In this document: positions 22,806-33,028 of the stretch, in pieces | How positions within the stretch are numbered: the first letter of the stretch is position 1 | Layout: every line of letters starts with the position of its first letter | Assembly: GCF_020509005.1 (NCBI RefSeq) | Contig: NC_063014.1 | Span: 744,001 to 808,000 of the forward strand | Origin: Fulvia fulva | Lineage: Eukaryota; Ascomycota; Dothideomycetes; Mycosphaerellales; Mycosphaerellaceae | Reading direction: 5' to 3' | DNA: 64,000 bases | Program-made: the position numbers and the translations under genes | Notes under the pieces: model-generated | Databases searched by the model: none | Told to the model about the DNA's origin: nothing | The model's input: only the letters and a program-made list of their open reading frames with translations

Positions 22806-23993
22806 TCACAAGCCTTGCTTGTAACTATCGAGAACAACCTGTTCGCCACTCTCCCCCGCTCTTCCACGCTCCTCCTCAGGCGTAACATCCCCCAACACCT
22901 CCCAATCACGCCACTCGTTGTCTACCAACATAGCAACCCGCAAATCCCCCTCAGCCTCAATCCCAAACACAGCAGAATGGCCCTCACCCCAGCTGACAGC
23001 CTCTGGCGGACTAGCAAAGTCCGAGCCAAATTTATCCCAGGCGGTCCAATGATCCCCAGCCCAGTACTTGTGGTAGTAAGAACCGTTCGACAACCCGAAA
23101 AGATCAGTGTGACCCGCGGACCAGTGGACCGCTTTCGGAGTCTGGTCGAAACGGATGTTGTCCGTGATATTCTCCCACGGGAAGAACTGATTCGCAGGAG
23201 CGCCTCGCCAGAAGGTGTGGAAGAGGGAGCCGTCTTCGGCGAGGGCCCAGAGGTCCCAGGATCCGTCTTTCCAGGTTGAGGCCGTGAGGGAGGAGTTCTC
23301 TTTCCAGCCGCCTTCGGGCGCTTTCCAGGTGAGCTGGTCCCAAGAGCTGTATTGCTCACCATTCCAGTAAACGTGCACGATCGTGCCGTTCGAGAGTCTG
23401 CCGACGAACACATCGAAATGGCCTTCGGCGGGAGCGATGATGATAGGATCCGTCTCGAAGGTGGTGGGACTGTTCCAGGGGTCTTCCCAGCCTACCCATT
23501 TGTCTCCGTCGAAGTTGGGGTAGTAGTAGAGGTGGAGATACTTTCCCTTTGGATCTCTTGAGACGACGTCGATTGTGTATGGGCGACGACTCGCGGTGGC
23601 GGGTGCTCCTTTCAGGTAAGTATCTTCATCCAGCCCCAGATCGGTCCATCCCATCCACTCGGTCTCGCCAGGGTCCCAGTATATGTGTGACAGTATCCCA
23701 TCAACCGTGGCGAATAAGTTAAGATTGTCCGGGCCCCATGAGAGGGAAGATACGTCCTCGTAGGAGGCTTCAGCGTTGATGGCAGGGCCGGCGAGGCTTT
23801 CGAGTTTGTTATGATGAGGTTCCCAGCCGCCGTGAGGTGTATAGAATTTGTGCCAGTATTCCGAGTATTCCTTTTCCAGTGGGTAGAGGCCGAAGACATC
23901 AAGGCGTTCCTCGCCCCATGATGTCGCTGTGAGAGCAAGAGCGGAACGTATGGCGGTCAAGGAGAAGATGGTGGTGGTGTATGGAGACAGCAT
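22806..23993 (-). CDS. Secreted PLL/fucolectin-like beta-propeller protein, 395 aa
   Basis: I start at 23993 because this Met opens a signal peptide (MLSPYTTTIFSLTAIRSALA); an upstream in-frame Met at 24053 would bury it. The mature protein consists of seven repeats of a unit with W-x-x-G/D..D(V/L)F(G/A)..G.(L/I)xHxYW. Examples are SWGEERLDVFGLY, SWGPDNLNLFATVDG, GHFDVFVGRLSNGTIVHVYW, TWKDGSWDLWALAEDG and GHTDLFGLSNGSYYHKYW. This is the pattern of PLL-type (DUF346) seven-bladed propellers, several of which bind fucose or other sugars. Several N-glycosylation sites (SNGT, KENSS, SNGS) are present. Function inferred as extracellular carbohydrate binding. The ligand is unknown, and repeat 3 is divergent. 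Confidence 0.75.
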   Translation of the reverse strand: MLSPYTTTIFSLTAIRSALALTATSWGEERLDVFGLYPLEKEYSEYWHKFYTPHGGWEPHHNKLESLAGPAINAEASYEDVSSLSWGPDNLNLFATVDGILSHIYWDPGETEWMGWTDLGLDEDTYLKGAPATASRRPYTIDVVSRDPKGKYLHLYYYPNFDGDKWVGWEDPWNSPTTFETDPIIIAPAEGHFDVFVGRLSNGTIVHVYWNGEQYSSWDQLTWKAPEGGWKENSSLTASTWKDGSWDLWALAEDGSLFHTFWRGAPANQFFPWENITDNIRFDQTPKAVHWSAGHTDLFGLSNGSYYHKYWAGDHWTAWDKFGSDFASPPEAVSWGEGHSAVFGIEAEGDLRVAMLVDNEWRDWEVLGDVTPEEERGRAGESGEQVVLDSYKQGL

Positions 23994-24882
23994 TGTGCTA
24001 GGGAGGAAATTGAGATCGAAGTGACCTACCGAATGTTTTACCAAGGTGTACACGAAGGCTCTTTGTACTCTTCATGAGTCCTCAATGCCCGCGAGGCATT
24101 CATCCTCCGCACAGGACGCCCTGAAGCTATGGTGCTCGAGCTTATAGATCTGGTGACACGACATGATCGTGGCGTGCCTGGGCGAACCATAACCAGCAAC
24201 GATTCCGAGCAAAGCGCACATTAGACCTCACCGCAGCTTTGTCGCCTGCCGTGAGCTAGCTGCAGCACCAATGCTTCGCAGTGTGGCTCCTTTGGCTTAC
24301 TGCACCAACATTATTATGGGCTTCCAGATAAATCAGTACATCCCAGTTGAGTGTAGTGCACGCCCAGACTTGAGCTATAGAAGTCGAGCTGTGCTGGAGA
24401 TGCTCGGGATCATTCGTCGACACTGAATGTGCTGCCAGTCTCCACTGTGAAGGCAGCCACCATAGGCACCTGTTGGACCGAGAGCTAAATGGAGTGGTTC
24501 ATGAGCTATCCAACATGCAGCTTCAGACAAGGACTACGCAGGGTCACTGGACCTGGTGCGGGGAGGGTGGCCGCAGGGAACGAGGACTATCAACACCGTG
24601 AGCACGAACACGTTACGTTATGAACAGCAGCTCTGTCGGACAGAGCTTCGCCCCTCACGGTGGAAGGAATGGGATGTGGGAGGGAAGGGAAGGGAATTGG
24701 CAATCAAGCCTCACCTGCCGTGAAGCAAGATGGGCGACACCTGATTGGAAGCAAAGCTTTCCATTTGCTCTCAGAGCACGAGCTATCTGCGGCATTCGTG
24801 CAGCGACATCGTTTGGTCGAGATGCTAGTAAACGCCAGAAATGCGCGTCGTAATCGTGGTCGCGTGGTGGAGAAGCAGTCGC
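23994..24882. other. Intergenic, 0.9 kb
   Basis: Upstream of the propeller gene and downstream of eS17. A G-rich purine run lies at 24676-24700. No gene seen. Confidence 0.6.
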
Positions 24883-25440
24883 TTAAGTGCGTGGGTTGCG
24901 GTCGTTGAAGCGGCGAGGACGCTCTGCAACCTGCTGCTGCTGGACTGCCACGACGTTGACTGGGATGCTGTCGAACTGTGGGGATTATTAGCCATTGACC
25001 TCGGATCGCATGTTTTGTGGTTGTGTGCACTTACGCCAAGCGACTTGAGAAGGTCCTTGGTCTCCTGGTCGACGTCGAGCTGGCCGCTCTCGCTGTTCTG
25101 GGTGAAGTCGAGAGCGGACACCTCTGGAACGTACTGATCCTTCCTCTCACGCTCCTCTTCTTGCAGCTTGAAGGAGATACCGCGGACTGGGCCTCGCTGG
25201 ATACGCTTCATCAAGTGTGTGGTGTAGCCGGCAATCTGTACACAACCCGTCAGTATCCTGTCCTCCTCTGTCCTCTTTGTTGTGTGTGCCCACCTTGTTG
25301 CGCAGACGCTTGCTGGCGATAACGGCGATCTCATCGCAGATACGCTTGTTGGTCTCGAAGTCGAGGGTGAGCTTTGGGTAGTATCGCTCAATGATGACCT
25401 TGGCGGACTTCTTCACGGTCTTGGTACGAACGCGACCCAT
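24883..25440 (-). CDS. RPS17: 40S ribosomal protein eS17, 146 aa, three exons
   Basis: Model: exon 1 25440-25294 (49 codons), exon 2 25235-25035 (67 codons), exon 3 24975-24883 (30 codons plus TAA). The introns are 58 and 59 bp, both phase 0, with donors GTGGGC and GTAAGT and acceptors TACAG and CACAG. The spliced protein begins [20 protein letters not shown], continues [19 protein letters not shown] and ends [17 protein letters not shown], matching eS17 along its full length. Structural component of the small subunit head. Divergent from the Cys-rich secreted gene at 26037. Confidence 0.97.
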
Positions 25441-26036
25441 TTTGGCGGTGTTTCTGGTTGTCGAGGAGGGAGTTGGCGGAGAAAAGACTTGTCGTGTTGC
25501 TGAAGCAGCAAATGCGTTCGAACAATCTGAGATTGGAAGAATGGGAAGGTGCGAGCGGCCCGCATATGCTTGGCACCGAAGTTATTCCGGCCCGAGGCAG
25601 AAACTCGACCACTTCCGCGATCACCAACAACACTGCTCCATCATGACAATGCTCTGAACACCCCGATATGCGAGCGATAGACCTTTTCATGCTCAAGAAA
25701 TGAGCATTCCTGCAGGAGCGCCGCCAACATCGCCTCACCAGGTTGTCCCCACATCGTGACTATCTTAAGCGCTCCCAGCGGCACAGCCAGCGGTTACACA
25801 GAAGAGACCACTCACACGCATACCAGAACCTCTATTTCCATGCGTGTAAGCGGCAAAGCAGCGCCAAACGTTTCACATGCTCCTCGAAGGTCAATGATAA
25901 AGCAGTCTGAATGGTAAGCCACTTTCCAATCACAATCCTATCCATTCTCTCCTGCCGTGCACGACTCTCCGGCTTCCTTCCTGTCCATACCATTCCTTCT
26001 CTTCATACAATTGGCTGGCCCAACTATGATACCAAC
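25441..26036. promoter_or_regulatory. Divergent intergenic region, eS17 / Cys-rich protein
   Basis: 596 bp shared upstream region of two divergent genes. No specific site is claimed. Confidence 0.5.
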
Positions 26037-26509
26037 ATGCTCTTCAAATACATCCTCTACACTTTTCTCTCGGCAAGTTCAGCAGTAGCCAGCCTGGCGC
26101 TCGGCACCTTCAACGATGGCGTACAACAAGTACCGATTGGCGACGAGCTTGACGAACGGGAGACCCTTACTTTCACTTTCACAACCACAAGGACAAGATT
26201 AGAGTTTGAGTCCCATACCAAGACAAGAACAAGAGAATATGTTGCCACTGCAACGGTGGAACCCACGGCGAAAGCACAACCTACTCCTGCTATGAGAAAC
26301 TTTCCCCTGGCTGCGAAGATGCTGCAGGCAAAGGAGAGACAGAATACGTGTGATGAGACGGCCTGTGCGGTGTGCATGTGGTACTTTCAGTGTGGAAGGG
26401 GTACTCCTGAATGGTATGTGATCATGTCTGGTCATCTTTGATAAGCACTGATGTGTTGCTCAGTTTTCAATGCGACACCAAGCCGTACTGCGAATGTGGC
26501 GAGCCCTGA
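26037..26509 (+). CDS. Small cysteine-rich secreted protein, 140 aa
   Basis: Model: exon 1 26037-26413, intron 26414-26463 (50 bp, GTATGT..CTCAG), exon 2 26464-26509. The Met at 26037 opens a signal peptide (MLFKYILYTFLSASSAVA, cleavage after about residue 20). After a Thr/Arg-rich middle (TFTFTTTRTRLEFESHTKTR) all cysteines crowd into the last 40 residues: CDETACAVC, FQC, then across the splice PECFQCD, YCECGEP. That makes nine Cys in the tail. Without splicing the frame ends at TGA 26439 and loses five of them, which supports the intron. No family recognised. Size, secretion signal and Cys content are those of candidate effectors or small surface proteins; that role is inferred only. Confidence 0.72.
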
Positions 26510-26575
26510 GATATCGGTCATAGTGCAAATATTGCATGTCGCGCATACTTATACACCACAAGAACAAGGGATGGC

Positions 26576-28405
26576 TCAATATCGCTTGCCATCATGGTGC
26601 TTCTGCTTCCTTCGCCTTTTAACTGATCCCGCAGACGAAGTAGAAGTTCGCTTCTTTGTCGCTGGTCTGTCGGCTGTAGCGTTCTGGGCATCATCGCCGG
26701 GTTTTGACTGTATGTTCGGGTCGCGCATGGCCAGCGGCTGGCTTCCTTCAACTTCTGACATCGTCAGACTGCCTATCGACTCTGTATCCGGACGTCTCTC
26801 TGGCGCCGTCAGGACAATTACCTGTGGAATTAGTTGGGACGAGATGATTCTTTCAGGCGTGTTAGTGGCACTTACCAGTCGCCTCCATATTTGTGTTATG
26901 TTTTGAATGGCAGCTTCCCACCTGGTGCACTCGCGCCCATCTCCATCACGCCCTCTCCAATCGGGATTATCTCTCTCCCACGCACGCAGAGCTCGACCCT
27001 TGCGCGAGTGGTCTTCATTACCCGAATCCGAGTCGTCAGTCTCTTCCTCTCCTTCCGATTCGAACTCACCATCGTTATCTTCAGCCAGGCCGGCGAAAAA
27101 TTCGCTGTCGATAAAGTCATCGAGACCCATCTCGAAGCCCGCACCAATCTGCTTGCCCTCGGTAGTGGCAAAGTCCACGAGCACTATTTTCTCTTCACCG
27201 TTGGCCTCGAAGTTGCCATAGTCGCCGTGACGATCTATACGTCTTCGACCAAACTTCTGCAATTCTATAACGCCAAGGTTAAGCGTGACATTCAGCTGCA
27301 AGCACAGCTTCTGCAACTCGCCCAGCAGGAACCGCTCCCCAGCAGGTAGCTTACCAGGTTCCGGAACGACCTTGCTGCTGTAGTATCCCAAGGTGTGGAT
27401 GAGCGTTCGAGACATGGTTTCACTGTCTCGCTGCTGCTCCACCCACTTCGTCAAGCAACTCTTCAATCGTGCCTGTTCCTTGGCAGCAATTGGGGCTTGG
27501 CGACTGGGTTGCGGCACATCGACATCTACATCGTAGATGAGAGAGCAGTAGAAGCCGCTTTTGACCGACTGTAGTTCACGAAGCACTCCAGGTCGCACTA
27601 GTTGGAAGTGGACAATGAACTCGGGCTTCGGATTGGTCGCCTTCCAGGCCCATCCTTCGTGGACACTTTGCCGTATACCTGCTGCCCTTTGACATGGTAT
27701 GTCAACAATAAGCGTGAAGTTCGAAACAGGACAGGTCGTGATGAATGATTTCGAGACCACCTCTAACCCTCGGAGCTTGACAGATCGCAGTACGCTCTGC
27801 CCCAGGTTCATCGCCGAGAGCATGTCGGCGGTGACTTTCTGAAGCCTGGTATCCCAGGCCGGGCTGTGGATCTTGAGTAGCTCTAGATCGATCTGCACGG
27901 CTTCACCTCCAGCACTGTCGGCCACAGGTTTTCCTTTCTTGCTGATGCAACGGGCTTCCCTGACAGAGATGGGACTGCTGATGATGCCCAGCCCACGTAT
28001 CTCTATTATAGGATTGGGTAAGTCGGTCATATTCCATGCTATCACGGGCTCAATCCATGTCGGCACACGCTCGAGTTCTTTCTCGAGTTGGAACTTGAAA
28101 CTGGCCATGCAAAAGTTGCTCAGCGCGTTGGCGTAGCCATCTTGTTTCGTGCTGTTCGTGGATTGGGCTACCGACAATGCCTCGATCCTCGATTCGATCA
28201 GCCTCCACAAGCTGCGTGGCGATATGTGCTTCGAATCTACGCCGTCTTTCGATTGTACCACATAGTGAGGATTCTTGTCGCGCCAATGGGTCACCTGCCT
28301 GCCATGCTTGTTTACTAGCTCTCTCAATTCGTCTGCACGATGATCTTCGAAGTCGCCTGAGATTTCTACCGTGGTGTTCGCCAACGCTTGCGTATGCAAT
28401 GACAT
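26576..28405 (-). CDS. Hypothetical protein, probably nuclear, 591 aa
   Basis: Not recognised. A 54-bp intron at 26875-26822 (GTAAGT, ACTAAC branch, CCACAG) is a multiple of three and is removed in my model. The frame is open up to 28663, but that Met lies inside the last exon of the neighbouring gene (28605-29109). The next Met, 28405 (MSLHTQALANTTVEIS), is the likelier start. The middle has alternating hydrophobic strands (IIEIRGLGIISSPISVREAR, FTLIVDIPCQR, GFYCSLIYDVDVDV). It is followed by an acidic stretch (EFESEGEEETDDSDSGNED) and a Lys/Arg tail (KKRTSTSSAGSVKRRRKQKH) that looks like a nuclear localisation signal. The 3' end is 66 bp from the convergent Cys-rich gene. Confidence 0.65.
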   Translation of the reverse strand: MSLHTQALANTTVEISGDFEDHRADELRELVNKHGRQVTHWRDKNPHYVVQSKDGVDSKHISPRSLWRLIESRIEALSVAQSTNSTKQDGYANALSNFCMASFKFQLEKELERVPTWIEPVIAWNMTDLPNPIIEIRGLGIISSPISVREARCISKKGKPVADSAGGEAVQIDLELLKIHSPAWDTRLQKVTADMLSAMNLGQSVLRSVKLRGLEVVSKSFITTCPVSNFTLIVDIPCQRAAGIRQSVHEGWAWKATNPKPEFIVHFQLVRPGVLRELQSVKSGFYCSLIYDVDVDVPQPSRQAPIAAKEQARLKSCLTKWVEQQRDSETMSRTLIHTLGYYSSKVVPEPGKLPAGERFLLGELQKLCLQLNVTLNLGVIELQKFGRRRIDRHGDYGNFEANGEEKIVLVDFATTEGKQIGAGFEMGLDDFIDSEFFAGLAEDNDGEFESEGEEETDDSDSGNEDHSRKGRALRAWERDNPDWRGRDGDGRECTRWEAAIQNITQIWRRLVSATNTPERIISSQLIPQVIVLTAPERRPDTESIGSLTMSEVEGSQPLAMRDPNIQSKPGDDAQNATADRPATKKRTSTSSAGSVKRRRKQKHHDGKRY

Positions 28406-28604
28406 GCTGAACGTAAGGCGAGCAGCTTGTTGGAAGTTGTTGTGGACAAGATGAGTGCTGGAAGTCGCGCTGAACGCGCCGACAGACTTTGAGAAGGACC
28501 GCGCTATCAGGTGACGCTGTGACCAGGATCTTGCGTACCATTTCGCACAGATGGAAGGGTATAATACACTATTTGAACATCTGTCCAGCTCTTGATGGTC
28601 CAAC

Positions 28605-29109
28605 CTATGATAAAGTAACGTGTACACAGTAGATGCTGCCCTTGTCCGCATCAACACCTCCATTAAGGTAGCTTGCGCCGTTGAACTCCTCCTTGGCGGT
28701 CTCGATCCAGTATTTGCAGAAGTCTTGTGCTAGGTCATCGCTGGTGATCTGTTCCAAGCTCTGTTAGCTGTTGATCACGTATGGCACCGACATCTTCCTC
28801 TTGACTTACAGCACATGAGCACTTGCCCTCCTCGCAGTGAGCATCGCCGAATCTCCTCATCGCCTCGGCCTGGACAGCCTCATTTGGTGTAACGTTCACA
28901 CCCTTAGCTCTGATGGCTGGAGCAGAGCAAGGCTCCTTGCAAGCATCATCCGAGGTGCACTGTGTCGAAATAATGTATCAGCTTCCTGTCTGACTGCCAG
29001 TGACATGAGATGTCCGTACCGTTCCTCCCGGCTGCTGGCGCACGAAGAGACCGCTGGCGAGAGCACCACCAGCGAAAAAGACTTGAGCGAAAAGGCGTGC
29101 TGAAACCAT
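28605..29109 (-). CDS. Cysteine-rich secreted protein, 131 aa, three exons
   Basis: Model: exon 1 29109-29020, exon 2 28959-28810, exon 3 28760-28605. The introns are 60 bp (GTACGG..CACAG) and 49 bp (GTAAGT..TAACAG), both phase 0. Exon 1 is a signal peptide plus a few residues (MVSARLFAQVFFAGGALASG). The mature part has eight cysteines: CTSDDACKEPC, HCEEGKCSC, DFCKYW and IYC. It also has an acidic bias and one N-glycosylation site (NVT). No unspliced frame above 90 codons covers it, so it is easily missed. No family recognised. The even Cys count suggests four disulfides and an extracellular, effector-like protein; the role is inferred. Confidence 0.75.
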
Positions 29110-30342
29110 GTTGACTGATCAATGTGGGTACGGGAGTACCTGTTTGCAGGATCACCTTTCCACGAGCAGAGAGCACCAGGCTATCTATACCAGTTCATCT
29201 TTCCCACCGCCGTTCAATCGACTTCGAAGCCATCGCCGAGATTGTTCAGGCTCATCAAGGATGTTGTTTCGTTAGGCCTTTGAGATGCCTCTCTGAAGTC
29301 GAGCTGTGCTGGTGCCTGAATCGGAAGAACTGGAAGGCTCAATGGCCCTGGCAAAGCCACGAGCGGACTTCGGATAGTGCGTACACCTATAAGACCTAGT
29401 GGCGTATGTGGTATAGACGCTCTCTGTATAGACTTGGCCAGAAGAAATTTGAGACATTGGGACTGGCCAAGTCGCGTGCACTTGCGTTGGCATCTTGCTC
29501 AAGCGGCCTTTGCAGTACCAAGAACAAGGTAGAGTCTTGCTGTTGCACAAAGGCTGTGACCTACTGTGGAGCATGCCGAGCATCTTTCGGTGCAAGGCCG
29601 CGCATGATAAGATGACCTTCGTGGCACCACGGAGCGAGCCCCTTCGGTACCTGTGCCGACTGTTCTCTTCGCTTGCTGGCGACGCAGTTCTCCCCGACGC
29701 AACCACCCAAGACCCAGACTCTTGTCACAATGCATGCCAACAGGAACGTGATGATTCTCGCAGTGTTTGCAAATGGTGTCGAGGCAGGGCTAGGAGAAGG
29801 TTCTCGATTGATGTCGGTGACGTCGCAATGGTTCGATCATGCGGCGTGGAGTAAGAGAACCGAAACATCGCGGCGGGAGCGGTGCGTACCGAAGCATGAT
29901 GATGTGGACGTTGGCCATTGCGCACAAATGTCTTACAGTAGTAACAGTACGTTGAACCACATCCTGATTATGTGAACGTGCATCAGCGGGACCAAACACG
30001 AAGCATCGACCGACGTTCGCCAGCACGTGATACCGCGTTTTTGCCAGTTCACTTCCCCGTCAAAATCTTCATGTTTTCGTCGCTCATCCTCCAAGATCGT
30101 CGATGCAGCCTACCGTGGCACTTATGACTCCAGCCTGACCACATTGTTGCATTGTGTGAGTCGTGCTCGAGCTCGAGAAGGTGGTGGGGCGTGCAGAAAG
30201 TGCCATCAATGAGATGCACGCTGGACTTGCATGGCTAGGACTCGCACCCAAAACGGCCAGACCGGCCAAAATTTTCCAGTCTTGTACGCGGATCGCTGAC
30301 TTTAAAGTGCCTCTCGGCCATCCAGTCAGACAAGCTTCCCCC
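29110..30342. promoter_or_regulatory. Divergent intergenic region, 1.2 kb
   Basis: Between the Cys-rich gene (-) and folylpolyglutamate synthase (+). Frames up to 144 codons exist but lack protein character. No repeat or RNA gene seen. Confidence 0.5.
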
Positions 30343-31928
30343 ATGGCAAGCTCATCGCAGAATGTATCCGTGTCAATCCAGAGCAATGGCGACGACAGGA
30401 CGTACGAGGTGCGGAACAGTGGAAGTCGATCATGACCCTGGCTAAGTATGACAGCAAGCAATGGCAATACTGGAGAGCCGTCGACGGACTAACAGACCCT
30501 TGACGTCTGCTGATAGTGCACCAAAGAATCGCGGCGTGCCCAGCAAGGTCGGCATGGCAGAATGGCTCAGTGCATTGGGACATACAGTATGAGATTGTTT
30601 TTGAGTACTATGGCTGGCGCTGACCCGCATTCTAGGAAGCCGATGTGAATGCTCTCAGCATAATCCATGTGGCCGGTACAAAGGGCAAAGGAAGCACCTG
30701 TTCGTTCATCGAGTCCATGCTGAGAGCACATGCATCGCGCACCTCTTTTCCCAGGAACATTGGACTTTACACGTCGCCACACCTCATCTACCCCGAGGAA
30801 CGGATCAGGATTGGTTTCCAGCCTCTGTCCCGGGATCTCCTAGCCAAATACTTCTTCGAGGTCTACGACTTACTACCGCAGCTGGCTACGGAGCTGGACA
30901 TTTCCAAATCACCAATAGAGCGTGGGCCACGGTACTTGCAACTGTGGGCCTTACTTGCGTTTCATGTGTTCATACGTGAAGGCGTAGATGCCACTATAGT
31001 AGAGACCCACAGCGGAGGCGAGCACGATGCTACAAATGTGGTGTCGAAGCCTGTCGTGACAGCGGTAACCTCACTAGGCATGGATCATATTGACATGCTA
31101 GGTCCGACGTTCGAGGACATTGCATGGCACAAGGCTGGCATCTACAAAAAAGGCGCGGTCGCTCTGTCCACTACTCAAGCACCTTCAGCCCTTGATGTTC
31201 TCCAGCAGCGGTCGAAACAGGTCGAAGCATCCCTAATCGTGGTAGATCAAGATTCACGGTTACCAGCTAAAGCTTCGCAGCTCAACCCGTCTGTGCAGCG
31301 TAAGAATGCGAGCTTGGCGGCTGCGGTTGCTCAAGCGTTCCTTGAAAGAACTGCACCTGCTGGCCAAGGTGAGCTCACCGTGGAAGACGTCAGGATGGGA
31401 GTCGAGCAATGGAGCTGGCCGGGAAGATACCAAACTGTTACTCGCGGACAACATACCTGGTTCCTCGATGCGGCACACAACGAAATGAGCATCGCATTAG
31501 CTGCTCAATGGTTCGAAGAAACCAGTTTGGACTTCGCTGGACCGGAGAGAGGTGTGAGTCGTACTGTCGTCTTCAGTCACATCAATGAGCTCCGAGATGC
31601 AGATGCCTTGCTCGAACAATTAGCAGCGGCGCTCAAAGCCTGTAGCGTGGACGTGCAACATGTTGTCTTCACCACCTATGCCGACGCTGTCGAGTCCGCA
31701 AGCAAGGTATCGGAGAGCTCGCTATACTTCGAGACCATTTGGCGAAGGTATCTACCGAACACCTTAGTCACGCACGAACCGACCATCACGGGTGCGGTTA
31801 ACCGTGTGAAGACATTCGCGGCAGAAGATCGTGTAGCACACACGCTGGTCACTGGAAGTCAGTCTCTGGTCGGTCCAGTCTTGCGTCTTCTGCAGCACGA
31901 CCATGCGGTGCGAAGTGCTACCGATTGA
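30343..31928 (+). CDS. Folylpolyglutamate synthase (FPGS), 496 aa, three exons
   Basis: Model: exon 1 30343-30408, exon 2 30455-30586, exon 3 30636-31928; introns of 46 bp (GTGCGG..GACAG) and 49 bp (GTATGA..TCTAG). Splicing gives RTYE joined to QAMAILESRRR, then SALGHT joined to EADVNALSIIHVAG, the expected N-terminal region of the family. The Mur-ligase P-loop AGTKGKGST is at 79-87, with GLYTSPHL after it. The omega loop and metal site are ETHSGGEHDATN and LGMDHIDMLGPT, and the C-terminal ligase domain carries WPGRYQT and FLDAAHNEMS. The enzyme adds glutamates to tetrahydrofolate in cytosol and mitochondria. The start context (CCCCATGG) is good. The short N-terminus has no obvious presequence. 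Confidence 0.9.
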
Positions 31929-33028
31929 CGCTGTGAGCCTCAGGCAGGCTGCGCCCAACTACAATGAGCGAGCGTCTGCGGGCAAGGCACTGAATCATTA
32001 TGTCGGTACGGTGCCGTTTGGTGAGGTCTCGTCGAGCCTCGCGACAGATGTACGAGCGTACACTGACAGACCTCAACATGGACGCTGTGGTGCCCGGCAC
32101 TCGTCTTGGTCAGCTGCGATACATCTTCGCATTCCAGGAGCTCTCAAGATGGTCCCATGTCACCGAAAGCAAAGCGAGTTTATACTGACGTCGCCGAGGG
32201 CCGGCTAGTTGTCCCTCGGGACGATATCGAAGGCATCATCACAGTAGGACTGCTGCTAACGCTCTGAGCACTTCGTGAATACCAAGTGTAGCTCGAACAT
32301 CAGCACGTTGTACGACAACCTCGTCGACTGCGAAGCTCCCGAAGCGGGCACATACGAATGCTGCAACATGGCGTCTGGACGAATTCGACGCTTGGATTGG
32401 CTGCGAGAGCATAAGAAATTCGCTGGAACAATTCATGCCGAGTGCCGAGGCTACATCGTCTCGGTTGTGTACTAGCAAGAGCAGCAACTACCACACTGTA
32501 CGCCGTGGCTCGACATACCGCAGCATTCTGTTCACCTTCCCACTTCAGTCGCTGCACCGAGCCTCAGCAAGGGTCCACGCAGCACAATCGTGACAATCTC
32601 ACTAGCGCATCGCAGACCGTCCGTGCTTGGTGCGGGCTGGGCCGCACGGCTCTGCTACACTTGAATTCAAGCAAGTCTTTCTCGGCCAACTCGAGCCACT
32701 GACCTCACCAACAAGCACGCACAAGACCCCACCTTAGCCTGCATAAGCTCCGCCGAGCACAATGTGTGCGCGATAAGGGCTGTTCGATTGGCTCGTTCCT
32801 GCTTTTGTGCTGCGACTGTGCCTCCAAGCGGTGTCGCGACGACTGTGGTGCCACGTTCTAAAGCAGATGTGCAGACGAGTCGTAGATAAAGTATAGACGT
32901 CTCCATCGTGTAGCGAGACTCAGCTTCGTTATTACTTTTGTGTTCTCCGATCCCGCAGAATAGGGTACCGATTCGTGGACTGGACGTCGCCAACAACGAT
33001 CCGAGCACGCAGCAGACCGCTCTCCGCG
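31929..33028. other. Intergenic, 1.1 kb
   Basis: Between two plus-strand genes. No supported feature seen. Confidence 0.6.
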
